From Enterocloster bolteae (GTDB taxonomy: Bacteria; Bacillota; Clostridia; Lachnospirales; Lachnospiraceae), in the NCBI GenBank assembly GCA_021772025.1, contig JAETNT010000044.1:1-34147 (forward strand): 34,147 bases of DNA, in the 5' to 3' direction. Numbering within the stretch: position 1 is the stretch's first letter; every line of letters starts with the position of its first letter. This document shows positions 8,083-15,721 of this stretch, in pieces. Made by a program: the position numbers and the translations under genes. The notes beneath the pieces were generated by a model. That model was given only the letters and a program-made list of their open reading frames with translations, ran no database searches and was not told the origin of the DNA.

Positions 8083-9459
8083 ATGAATAAATTATGGAAA
8101 AAGTTCATCTACGGAACAGCGTTGATTATGGCATTCACTCTAATCCTATCCCTTGTAGTGAACTCAAAGATTGTAGGGAAATACTACCTGCGCAGTCAAA
8201 AACATTATATCCAGGACATTGGCAGTCAGCTAATCACCCTTTTTGAAAGCGGTACAACGCCTGAAAATGCTGTTAGGATTCTGGAAGAACAGGAAAAGGT
8301 CCTGGTTGTATATTCAAGCAACACATCGGACAGTGAAGCCCTCAGCAATGAACTGCGCGAACAGTTCCGGCAAAAGGGGTTAGGTTTCCAGAAGTTCTGG
8401 CTTTGGGAACAGGATTACCAGGATGCGGTAGAACACGGCATGAAGCTACGCCTTTATCAGCAGGAAAAACTGAAGTATGGGATTCTGGCTGAGTACATGT
8501 TTACAGATAAAGGCATGTTTGCCATTGCCGCGGTGGTTCCCAATACCGAGGAAACTGTTGGCATATTGAATCAGTTCCTGATTATCCTTCTGTCCATTTC
8601 ATCCGTGGTTGCAGTAGTCCTCATGTATATACTGGTTAGGCACATTACCAACCCATTAAAGGAGATGGAGGAGTTTTCACGCAGGATTTCCGGGCAGGAT
8701 TACGGCAGCAGGCTGGTAATCCATACTAATGATGAACTGGAGACAGTGGCCGACAGTATGAACCGGATGAGCCAAAGTATTAAGGAATATCAGGATATGC
8801 TGCTTGGGAAGAACCGGCAGATGGAGGCGCTGCTGGACAATGTGGCCCATGACCTGAAGACGCCCATCTCGCTGATTGGCACCTATGCGACAGGGATGCA
8901 GGATGGGCTGGATGACGGGACATTTTTAGACACCATTATCCGCCAGAATGCGAAAATGGCCCGGCTCACAGAACAGTTATTGGGGTTGTCACGGATTGGG
9001 CAGAAGAAATATTCGGAAGAGACCATTGCCCTTGACCGCCTGCTGCAGGACCAGGTTGAGGAACAGAGGATATCTGCCGTTCAGAGAAATCTCGGTATTT
9101 CCACATCCATAGAACCGGACCGGTATATCCGGGGAAATGCAGAACTGATTTCAACTATTTTTTCCAACCTGCTGTCCAATGCAATTAAATATGCGGCAGA
9201 GTCTGGGCCTGGGATTGAAATACGTCTGTATGGAAATGACGCTGGTTGTCATTTTACCATATCCAACCAGCTGCAGGCAGGGAATCTGGATTTAGACAGA
9301 ATATGGGAACCATTCTATGTCGGGGAGTCCTCCCGCAATCAAAATCTGTCCGGTACCGGACTGGGGCTGCCTATTGTAAAAAAGATTGCAGAACAATGCG
9401 GTTATGGGATAAATTGTACCGCAGAAGACGGGAGAATAAAAATTACGGTTATTTTTTAA
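8083..9459 (+). CDS. Sensor histidine kinase of the OmpR-type pair
   Basis: A 458-residue membrane kinase. TM1 lies at about residues 8-27 (YGTALIMAFTLILSLVV), with an extracytoplasmic sensor of roughly 130 residues. TM2 is FLIILLSISSVVAVVLMYILV, followed by HAMP (HITNPLKEMEEF), HisKA with VAHDLKTPISLI (phosphoacceptor His), and HATPase_c with LSNAIKYAA (N box) and GTGLGLPIVKKIAEQ (G2 box). The frame is open back to 7975, inside the regulator gene. ATGs at 7975, 8041 and 8083 all lack a strong ribosome binding site. I chose 8083 because it gives the usual short cytoplasmic N-terminus before TM1. An earlier start would overlap the regulator and imply coupling. It likely phosphorylates the adjacent regulator. 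Confidence 0.88.
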   Translation: MNKLWKKFIYGTALIMAFTLILSLVVNSKIVGKYYLRSQKHYIQDIGSQLITLFESGTTPENAVRILEEQEKVLVVYSSNTSDSEALSNELREQFRQKGLGFQKFWLWEQDYQDAVEHGMKLRLYQQEKLKYGILAEYMFTDKGMFAIAAVVPNTEETVGILNQFLIILLSISSVVAVVLMYILVRHITNPLKEMEEFSRRISGQDYGSRLVIHTNDELETVADSMNRMSQSIKEYQDMLLGKNRQMEALLDNVAHDLKTPISLIGTYATGMQDGLDDGTFLDTIIRQNAKMARLTEQLLGLSRIGQKKYSEETIALDRLLQDQVEEQRISAVQRNLGISTSIEPDRYIRGNAELISTIFSNLLSNAIKYAAESGPGIEIRLYGNDAGCHFTISNQLQAGNLDLDRIWEPFYVGESSRNQNLSGTGLGLPIVKKIAEQCGYGINCTAEDGRIKITVIF

Positions 9460-9536
9460 AACCTGGTTTTGTCAAATAAATGTAACATCCCCTTATTATA
9501 CTGGGTCTGAAGTATAAAAATGATAAGGAGATTGAC

Positions 9537-12143
9537 ATGACAAAACCAGGTTTGTTATTCCGGGGGGCATGCATGCTATTTGCGGTATGCCTGACCGGGT
9601 GCGGGATTTATAATCCCATTGCAGACAGTAAGGGGACGGATGCGGTGAAGGTATCCGCCGTCCTTCGGGAACAGGAAGAAGATTCTGATTTTGGGGAAGC
9701 CATGGGCATGGCATTTGAGTATGAGGTGGATTCGGAAACATTTGCGATTGAACTGTTTACAGCGGATGGTTCAGTGCGCGCAGCTTTACCGCTTCAGGAG
9801 AGGGCGGTGGAAGATTACCGGAAAAAGGGCGAGGAAGTCTCATGGCGGTATCAGGAAGATGGGATTGCTGTCTCCGTTAGCCCTGAAGACGATTACCTCA
9901 GTGTTATGATTACTTCGGAGACAGACCGTGACAACGCCTTTACATGGCCGGAAATATCTGCGTACAGCTATTATTTCCCATTTGGTGAAGGAAAGCGGGT
10001 TCCGGCAGATAATTCGGTCTGGAAGGATTATCTGGCGGGGCAGATAGGCCAACCTGCTTCGTCCTTTCCGGCGGATTTTGCAGGTCAGCTGGAAGAATCC
10101 AACACAACAGCCCAGGTCAGTCAGCCTAATCCGGCAGGACAATCCTATCCGGCAGACCAGTCCAATCCTCCTGCCAAGGAATTTTCTGTCCTTGAACAGT
10201 TTTCCATGCCTTTTTGGATATCATCCGCTGGAGATTACGCGGTCCTGTTCATAATGGAAGACCCATTCCACACGAAAATAGGTTTCAGACAAAATCCGGA
10301 TTTGACATTTTCACTGAATAATGAGTTTCCGGCTATTGATACGGACAGGACAAAGCAGTTCCGCATCTATCTTACAGACAATGACCCTGTCTCTGCGGCG
10401 AAGCTCTACCGCAAGTATGTGAGGGAAACTGACTGGTTTATCACATTGGAACAAAAGGCAGAATCTAATCCGATGATAAGGAAGCTTTACGGCGCACCAT
10501 TCATATACCTTTGGGGCGAGCGGCTCATTTCCCCTGAGGACGTGAACTGGCCGGCCTTTCGTACCGCAATAGGGTCGCTGTTCATGAATTACCTTACATC
10601 ATTTTCATCCCAGGTGGAGAATGGAAATGAAATCAAAGCAGTTTTGGATGAAATCCAATCTCAGGATTATGTTGCGGACTACCAGAAACATCTGGTATGC
10701 AGTTATCTCAGCGGAGTATTGAAACTGCCGGAATTCTATTCGCAGCTTTCTTCACTACCTTATGAATCGTTCTACACACCATCCACCGCCCCGCCCGATG
10801 CGCCGTCCACTGCACCCTCCGATGCGCCGTCCGCCCTTTGGCATGCATTTACCACATCCTCCCCTGAATTGACAGCGATTCTGGCTCCGGGATATGAAAA
10901 CCTGAACGAATCCAATCAAATCCAGGTTAACAAATATATCCTGTCCGCAAACCTTCCGGATGTATTCGGCAATCCCTCCAATTGGATGGACCAGAATACG
11001 GTGGAACTAATCCGGCAGCTGAAGGCGTCCGGCATCAGCCAGGCGTGGATTGGGCTTAACAGCTGGGAACAGGCCTATGCGAAACCGGAACTTGTGGAGG
11101 AGGCGGTAGGCCAGGGCTATCTTATTGGCAGCTATGATTCCTATCACTCCATACATGAGCCGGGCAATGAACAGTGGGTTACGGCCAGATTCGGGGATAC
11201 ATCCCTATATGACCGCGCATCGGTGGAGGATAGGGATGGAGGGAAAATAGAGGGATTTAAGGGTGTGGGGCGAAAGCTGAATCCGGTTCTGTCACTTCCT
11301 GCTGTACGGGAGCGGATGCTGGAAATCATGGGCAACGGACTTCCTTTTAATTCCTGGTTTATTGACTGTGATGCCACCGGGGAGATTTATGATGATTATG
11401 CGCCAGGCCATATTACCACGCAGCAGCAGGACCTGGCGGCCCGGCTGGAGCGGATGGCATATATCCGGGATACCTACGGCATGGTCATCGGTTCTGAGGG
11501 AGGCCATGATTTTGCAGCTTCTACCATTGCATTTGCACATGGAATTGAGATGCAGAGTTTTTCGTGGATGGACGATGATATGAAGGAAAACAGGGACAGT
11601 GAATATTTTATAGGAAAATATTATAATCCGGACGGTGGGGTGGCGGAGCATTTTTCCAGACGGATTCCTGTAAAAAGCAGGTACCGGACACTGTTCACCG
11701 ACCCAAGATATGATGTCCCGCTGTACAAACTGGTCTATAATGATTCCGTGATTACCAGCTACCACTGGGATTGGTCAACCTTTAAAATCAAAGACCAGAC
11801 CGGAACGCGCATGCTGCGGGAAATCCTTTATAATGTTCCGCCCCTTTACCATCTGGATGCCGCCCAGTGGGAAAAATATAAGGATGATATAGTAAGACAT
11901 AATGCGGTATGGTCTGAATTCAGCCGGAATGCCGTCACACAGGAGATGACTGGTTTTCGATATCTGAAGGAAGACGGTTCCGTGCAGATGACGGAATATG
12001 GCGATGGAATACAGGCAGCAGCAAATTTTAATGATGAACCTTTTATTTATGGAAATCAGGAGATTCCGGGTAAGTCGGTTTTAATCAGGATGGATGGGAA
12101 GGAAACCGTTTATACACCTAAAACGGCGCCGGATAATGCATAA
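9537..12143 (+). CDS. Large DUF5696-like lipoprotein, putative glycoside-hydrolase fold
   Basis: An 868-residue exported lipoprotein. The signal peptide ends with the lipobox CLTGC (Cys about 22). The N-terminal half looks like a beta-sandwich. The C-terminal half contains segments typical of a TIM-barrel glycosidase: WFIDCDATGEIYDDYAPGH (about 612-630), VIGSEGGHDFAAST (about 653-666) and MQSFSWMDDDM. The overall order resembles DUF5696 proteins, some related to GH101-like enzymes. Acidic residues DCD and SE are candidate catalytic groups (inference). Residues about 416-431 hold a Pro/Ala/Ser linker made of two in-frame 24-bp DNA repeats (10782-10829). The ATG has AAGGAG six bases upstream. 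It lies 77 bases after the kinase, so it may belong to the same unit or be a regulon target. Its last codons merge into a 23-bp repeat array. Confidence 0.78.
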   Translation: MTKPGLLFRGACMLFAVCLTGCGIYNPIADSKGTDAVKVSAVLREQEEDSDFGEAMGMAFEYEVDSETFAIELFTADGSVRAALPLQERAVEDYRKKGEEVSWRYQEDGIAVSVSPEDDYLSVMITSETDRDNAFTWPEISAYSYYFPFGEGKRVPADNSVWKDYLAGQIGQPASSFPADFAGQLEESNTTAQVSQPNPAGQSYPADQSNPPAKEFSVLEQFSMPFWISSAGDYAVLFIMEDPFHTKIGFRQNPDLTFSLNNEFPAIDTDRTKQFRIYLTDNDPVSAAKLYRKYVRETDWFITLEQKAESNPMIRKLYGAPFIYLWGERLISPEDVNWPAFRTAIGSLFMNYLTSFSSQVENGNEIKAVLDEIQSQDYVADYQKHLVCSYLSGVLKLPEFYSQLSSLPYESFYTPSTAPPDAPSTAPSDAPSALWHAFTTSSPELTAILAPGYENLNESNQIQVNKYILSANLPDVFGNPSNWMDQNTVELIRQLKASGISQAWIGLNSWEQAYAKPELVEEAVGQGYLIGSYDSYHSIHEPGNEQWVTARFGDTSLYDRASVEDRDGGKIEGFKGVGRKLNPVLSLPAVRERMLEIMGNGLPFNSWFIDCDATGEIYDDYAPGHITTQQQDLAARLERMAYIRDTYGMVIGSEGGHDFAASTIAFAHGIEMQSFSWMDDDMKENRDSEYFIGKYYNPDGGVAEHFSRRIPVKSRYRTLFTDPRYDVPLYKLVYNDSVITSYHWDWSTFKIKDQTGTRMLREILYNVPPLYHLDAAQWEKYKDDIVRHNAVWSEFSRNAVTQEMTGFRYLKEDGSVQMTEYGDGIQAAANFNDEPFIYGNQEIPGKSVLIRMDGKETVYTPKTAPDNA

Positions 12144-12305
12144 CTACGGAGATGGAGGATTCATAAAGGTAGCGCTGGATGACTTAAAAAGACGGCATTG
12201 GATAAATCCAAAAGGCGGTGTCGGATAAATCCAAAAGACGATATAGGATAAATCCAAAAGACAACGCCGGATGACTCATAAAAAACTCCTCATATAACTC
12301 ATAAA
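12121..12305. repeat. Degenerate 23-bp tandem repeat array (about 8 units)
   Basis: Consecutive 23-base units can be read from 12121 (including the stop codon of the lipoprotein gene) to 12305. The three best units start at 12191, 12214 and 12237 and share the core GGATAAATCCAAAA. Units at 12145, 12168, 12260 and 12283 are diverged but keep the phase and a CATAAA or TTAAAAA end. Because 23 is not a multiple of three, the array is not coding. There are no variable spacers, so it is not CRISPR. Confidence 0.8.
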
Positions 12306-12547
12306 GACAGGACGGAGTTCATCCCATTCGCACAGAATTGTAGTTTCATATAAGTTTCTCCTTTTCATTCCATTGTTTTTGCGGTAAAGTAAATAAAAAA
12401 GCACTCCATTGCATGTGTTAAAGTGTTCCTTGTACGTCCCGCTTTATACGTTCAAACCACGATGAAGTGAGACGTGCATGGAGCAGGAAGGAATGTTGAA
12501 CCACACCAGGGCGCGGGGGAGCGGCAAGAGATAAAGGAGGAGGCTTT
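12306..12547. other. Non-coding leader between repeat array and nuclease gene
   Basis: No gene is seen. The stretch contains an A+T-rich patch around 12385-12400 and ends in a strong ribosome binding site, AAAGGAGG, at 12533-12540. No confident promoter or terminator was recognised. Confidence 0.4.
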
Positions 12548-13663
12548 ATGGCTGGATATATAATGACTCTTAGTGATATTGATTCTCTTACATATTGTGT
12601 AAAGACAGGAACATACAGTACTAATCTCGGTACGCCAAAGGGGAATTGGATGACGTATCATGAAGGGACATTTGCTGACTATCTTAGCATGAAACCAGGT
12701 GACAGCATCTATTTCTTTATTAAGAGGAAAATATACGGCATTGGAAAGCTGATTGAAATTCATTCGGAGTGCAGGTTCTTAAATTATATTGGTGCGGACA
12801 GGCCGGTCGATTATTCAAAGAAAAACTATAAGAAACTGGAACCGTTGTTGGATGAGGGAACTGCCAATAACCGCTGTTTGTGTGTGTTTGAGCCATCACC
12901 GCTTTTCTTTTTAAATGGAGTGGATATGGATGATGCATTAAACAGCAATCCGGACAAGTTCCGCATGCTTCGGGCGATGTGGAAGGTTTCTTTTATTAAA
13001 GTGGATGATGATGAAAATCAGGCATTGATGGATATTATTTTGAAAAGAAATGAGGAAGACCTGCTTCTTAATAAAAATGCATATCCATTTTCGAAAGTAT
13101 TACATAATCAGATTAGGGATAAAAATACAGAACAGTACAAGCTGACAGCAGATAACATACTTATGTCATGTGCTAAAGGAAGCAAGATTAATCATGAAAT
13201 GGCAATTGAAGCCGCGTTGTGTGAAATCCTGTCAGGAGATAACAGTACTCCGATGGGAAAGTGGGACTATATATCCCATCAGGTGGTTGCCTCACCGTTT
13301 AAGGCAATTGAGTATATGGATAAGATGGACATATTCGGATACAGGTATATTCCGGGATATAAGACTAAATCCAGGTATCTGGTAGTAGAGATAAAAAAGG
13401 GAGAGGCGGCAGATGATGTCATTGGACAGATAATGAAATATGTGGATTGGATTCAGGGAGAATACGCATATGGCGACTATTCCATGATTGAGGCATATGT
13501 AGTGGCGTCAGGGTTTTCGGATTCCGTCAGACAGAAGAGGGACCGGGAATGTGTAAGACACTATACAAAAGGCTGCCGGCCTGCCATACCATGTATCTGG
13601 TCGTCCGTGAAATTGGTTGAATATGAATTTATTGACAATAAACTCAGTTTGAAAGAAGTATAA
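12548..13663 (+). CDS. PUA/EVE-like domain fused to NucS-like PD-(D/E)XK nuclease
   Basis: A 371-residue protein. Residues about 1-150 look like a PUA/EVE-type pocket domain: NWMTYHEGTFADYLSMKPGD followed by IYFFIKRKIYGIGKLIEI, the pattern of EVE/YTH folds that read modified bases. The C-terminal domain, about 215-371, carries a PD-(D/E)XK core. Visible parts are EMAIEAALCEIL (helix Glu), DIFGYRYIP (Asp), YLVVEIKKGEA (the E-x-K pair) and GQIMKYVDWI (the Q-x-x-x-Y helix). The last two segments strongly resemble NucS/DUF91 endonucleases. An AAAGGAGG ribosome binding site supports the start. Base use is A+T-rich compared with the lipoprotein upstream. It stands alone between a repeat array and a decaying locus. 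A modification-dependent endonuclease is the favoured hypothesis; repair is the alternative. Confidence 0.72.
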   Translation: MAGYIMTLSDIDSLTYCVKTGTYSTNLGTPKGNWMTYHEGTFADYLSMKPGDSIYFFIKRKIYGIGKLIEIHSECRFLNYIGADRPVDYSKKNYKKLEPLLDEGTANNRCLCVFEPSPLFFLNGVDMDDALNSNPDKFRMLRAMWKVSFIKVDDDENQALMDIILKRNEEDLLLNKNAYPFSKVLHNQIRDKNTEQYKLTADNILMSCAKGSKINHEMAIEAALCEILSGDNSTPMGKWDYISHQVVASPFKAIEYMDKMDIFGYRYIPGYKTKSRYLVVEIKKGEAADDVIGQIMKYVDWIQGEYAYGDYSMIEAYVVASGFSDSVRQKRDRECVRHYTKGCRPAIPCIWSSVKLVEYEFIDNKLSLKEV

Positions 13664-13894
13664 AGTGCGTGTAATATAAGTGCTGCTTATTGCATGATTT
13701 CGGATGTCCGCTGCCTGTTACCTGTTACCGGACATTCGCTGTTTGATTCCTTCATACTGCTGCGGATGGGATTTCGAATAAAATTATTGTAATAGTCGAG
13801 GCGAGTTCCTATGCTGAAAAAACAACACGCCGGGACTTGGGAACAAGGTTGTCTTTATTGACGGGTATCAGGGATTCATCTATCCAAAGAAAGC

Positions 13895-14199
13895 GTTAAT
13901 CTGCGAGGTAAGGGATTATATACTGAAGTTCATGGAAAAGAATGAGCAGGGGACGATTATCCGACAGACGGCATTTCAACCGCTGTTTTAGGAAACATGC
14001 AGGGGAGGATTCCAGGAACTATCTGACAGATATAGGGATAAAGGGGCCATAAAGCTGTTAAAAAACGGGTTACAAGGAAAATAAGGCGGCTGAGGCTGTG
14101 GGGTATAAGAATGTACGCCGGATTAACGAAAATTTTAAAGGGAAATATGAGCAGAGTCCAAGTGAATACAGGGAACACCATGGGAGAAATAGGGTGTAA
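13895..14199 (+). pseudogene. Remnant of an AraC-type response regulator (YesN-like)
   Basis: Fragments in different frames match the C-terminal AraC/XylS DNA-binding domain in the correct order. The stretch 13984-14049 reads CFRKHAGEDSRNYLTDIGIK, the end of the first helix-turn-helix. A +1 frame then gives GAIKLLKN (about 14050). Another frame reads TGYKENKAAEAVGYKNV onward to NFKGKYEQSPSEYREH, ending at a stop at 14197. These correspond to the second helix-turn-helix and the terminal SPSEYR motif. At least two frameshifts and several stops make it non-functional, and no receiver domain is recognisable upstream (13664-13890). A hairpin pairing ATGTCCG with CGGACAT near 13705-13735 is the only other feature in that gap. 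The partner kinase would be the YesM-type gene at 15718. Confidence 0.75.
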
Positions 14200-14242
14200 A
14201 GGTACGGGGCGGTTGGGAAAGGCAGCAGGCAGGAGGAGCCTG

Positions 14243-14332
14243 GGATTTAAAGCCCAAGGATTCGGAGTCCAAAAATGCAGAGTCCAAAAATGCAGAGCCC
14301 CAAAATATGGGGCCCAAGAATATGGACTCCTG
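14243..14332. repeat. 15-bp tandem repeat array (6 units)
   Basis: Six contiguous 15-base units start at 14243, with best form AAATGCAGAGTCCAA (14273-14287) and variants ending GCCCAA or GCCCCA. The array lies between the AraC remnant and the signal peptide of the binding lipoprotein. In the open frame it would encode five-residue units such as CRVQK, but this extension is unlikely to be translated. Confidence 0.75.
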
Positions 14333-14404
14333 GGAACCCAAGTACTGCGGCTTTCGGAACCATGTTCCGGTGTTACGCGATGTGGAGCCGGCTTTTTCAA
14401 TGCC

Positions 14405-15721
14405 ATGCCATCGGGTGTATTCCGTTTCTTTCCCATGTCCGTATTCCTGTTATTGACCGTCCTGTTTTTAACAATCACCCTTTCCGCCTGTTCCATCCGT
14501 ACATCACCCCCCGGTGAAGACGGTGCGGTCCATAAAACCTATACCGGACAAGCTGTCAGAACAGAGGAGGCTTCCAGCCAGGTCAGACTCCGTCTGGTCT
14601 ATTTTGCTGATGATTTGAAATGGAAAAGCGTGGTTGAGGACACGGCAGAGGCATTCATGAAGGCGAATGAGGACATCGAGTTGGAATTGTACTGCATGCC
14701 GGAAAATAAGAACTGGCCCTATATTGAGTCCCTGAAAATATTGGCTGCCCAAAAGGAATTCTTCGACATTGTGGAAATGAGGGAGACACCTGCCCTGGCT
14801 GCCGCAGGACTTTTGGCGCCGGTTCCGGAGGCTGTTTCTGTCCTGGTGGAGAATCCTGGCACATATGAGGGTGTGTGTTACGGTGTGCCATTGTATGCAA
14901 CCACACTGGGAATTATTTACAATAAAGATATATTTAAGGGCCAGGGGCTTCTTGCACCTGACACATTTGAGGATTTCCTCCAAATCTGTGAAACGGTTAA
15001 GGAGGCGGGGTATGATCCTCTGGCCCTGGGGGCGGCTGATGTGCGTCATATGGAATTCTGGGGGAATTATCTGTTCAGGAATTATATGGTTACAGAAGAC
15101 GGAAACGTGCAGTGGACCGCGAAACGTACCCGGCAGATGCTTGCCGATTACCGGAATCTTGCGGAACAGGGATATATAAACCCGGCATACCGGAATGTAT
15201 CCGACAGTCAGACAGCCCAGTCGCTGGCATCAGGACAGGCCGCCATGGTGTATGCCGGTCCCTGGATGCTGACCCGGATAGAGGACCTGAATCCGCAGAT
15301 ACATCTGGGATTTTTCTTCCTGCCCGGCAAAGACGGGATTACCTATGCGGTTCAGGAACGCAGGGCAGAATGGGGGATATCCGCGGCCACTGCCCGGGAC
15401 AAGAACAAGATGGAAGCAGCAAGACGTTTCCTTAAGTTTTATTATTCAGAAGGAATTTATGAAAATGTACTGGAAACCATGAATGGGGATTCGGTGACCG
15501 TGCGTCCTGTCCGAGGAATGGATACGCAGAATCAGGCAATCATAAAGGCGGCTTATTCCGCGAACCCGGTCCGAACCGGGGGAGTGACGGATTATGCTGA
15601 GGTCCCCGATGGATTTTTTACCTACTTTGCCCAACGGCTGGTGGATACCCTCTGGGGGGAGGAGCGTACGTCCTATCTGGCGGATGACCTGACCCGCAAG
15701 TGGGAGAGGGAGGCGCCATGA
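14405..15721 (+). CDS. Family 1 extracellular (sugar-type) solute-binding lipoprotein
   Basis: A MalE/UgpB-like binding protein with signal segment MSVFLLLTVLFLTITL and lipobox LSAC. The mature part shows LRLVYFADDLKWKSVVEDTAEAF, GVPLYATTLGIIYNKDIF (typical hinge region), FEDFLQICETVKEAGYDPLALG and QSLASGQAAMVYAGPWML, all hallmarks of carbohydrate ABC binding proteins. The frame is open to 14111, but that part overlaps the AraC remnant and the 15-bp array. I place the start at 14405 or 14435 (ATG), next to the signal peptide. Neither has a convincing Shine-Dalgarno sequence, so expression may be impaired. No permease genes are present. Its stop overlaps the kinase start (ATGA), the classic arrangement of a binding protein acting as a sensory partner of a YesM kinase. 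Confidence 0.82.
   Translation: MPSGVFRFFPMSVFLLLTVLFLTITLSACSIRTSPPGEDGAVHKTYTGQAVRTEEASSQVRLRLVYFADDLKWKSVVEDTAEAFMKANEDIELELYCMPENKNWPYIESLKILAAQKEFFDIVEMRETPALAAAGLLAPVPEAVSVLVENPGTYEGVCYGVPLYATTLGIIYNKDIFKGQGLLAPDTFEDFLQICETVKEAGYDPLALGAADVRHMEFWGNYLFRNYMVTEDGNVQWTAKRTRQMLADYRNLAEQGYINPAYRNVSDSQTAQSLASGQAAMVYAGPWMLTRIEDLNPQIHLGFFFLPGKDGITYAVQERRAEWGISAATARDKNKMEAARRFLKFYYSEGIYENVLETMNGDSVTVRPVRGMDTQNQAIIKAAYSANPVRTGGVTDYAEVPDGFFTYFAQRLVDTLWGEERTSYLADDLTRKWEREAP

Noticed and set aside
11292..11765. Minus-strand open frame of 157 codons inside the lipoprotein gene
   Set aside because: Antisense shadow with no recognisable domain, no ribosome binding site and no homologous motif.
12168..12282. 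CRISPR-like array
   Set aside because: Units are contiguous with no spacers, and no cas genes are present.
14111..14404. N-terminal extension of the sugar-binding lipoprotein
   Set aside because: It overlaps the AraC remnant and a 15-bp array and lies before a typical signal peptide and lipobox.
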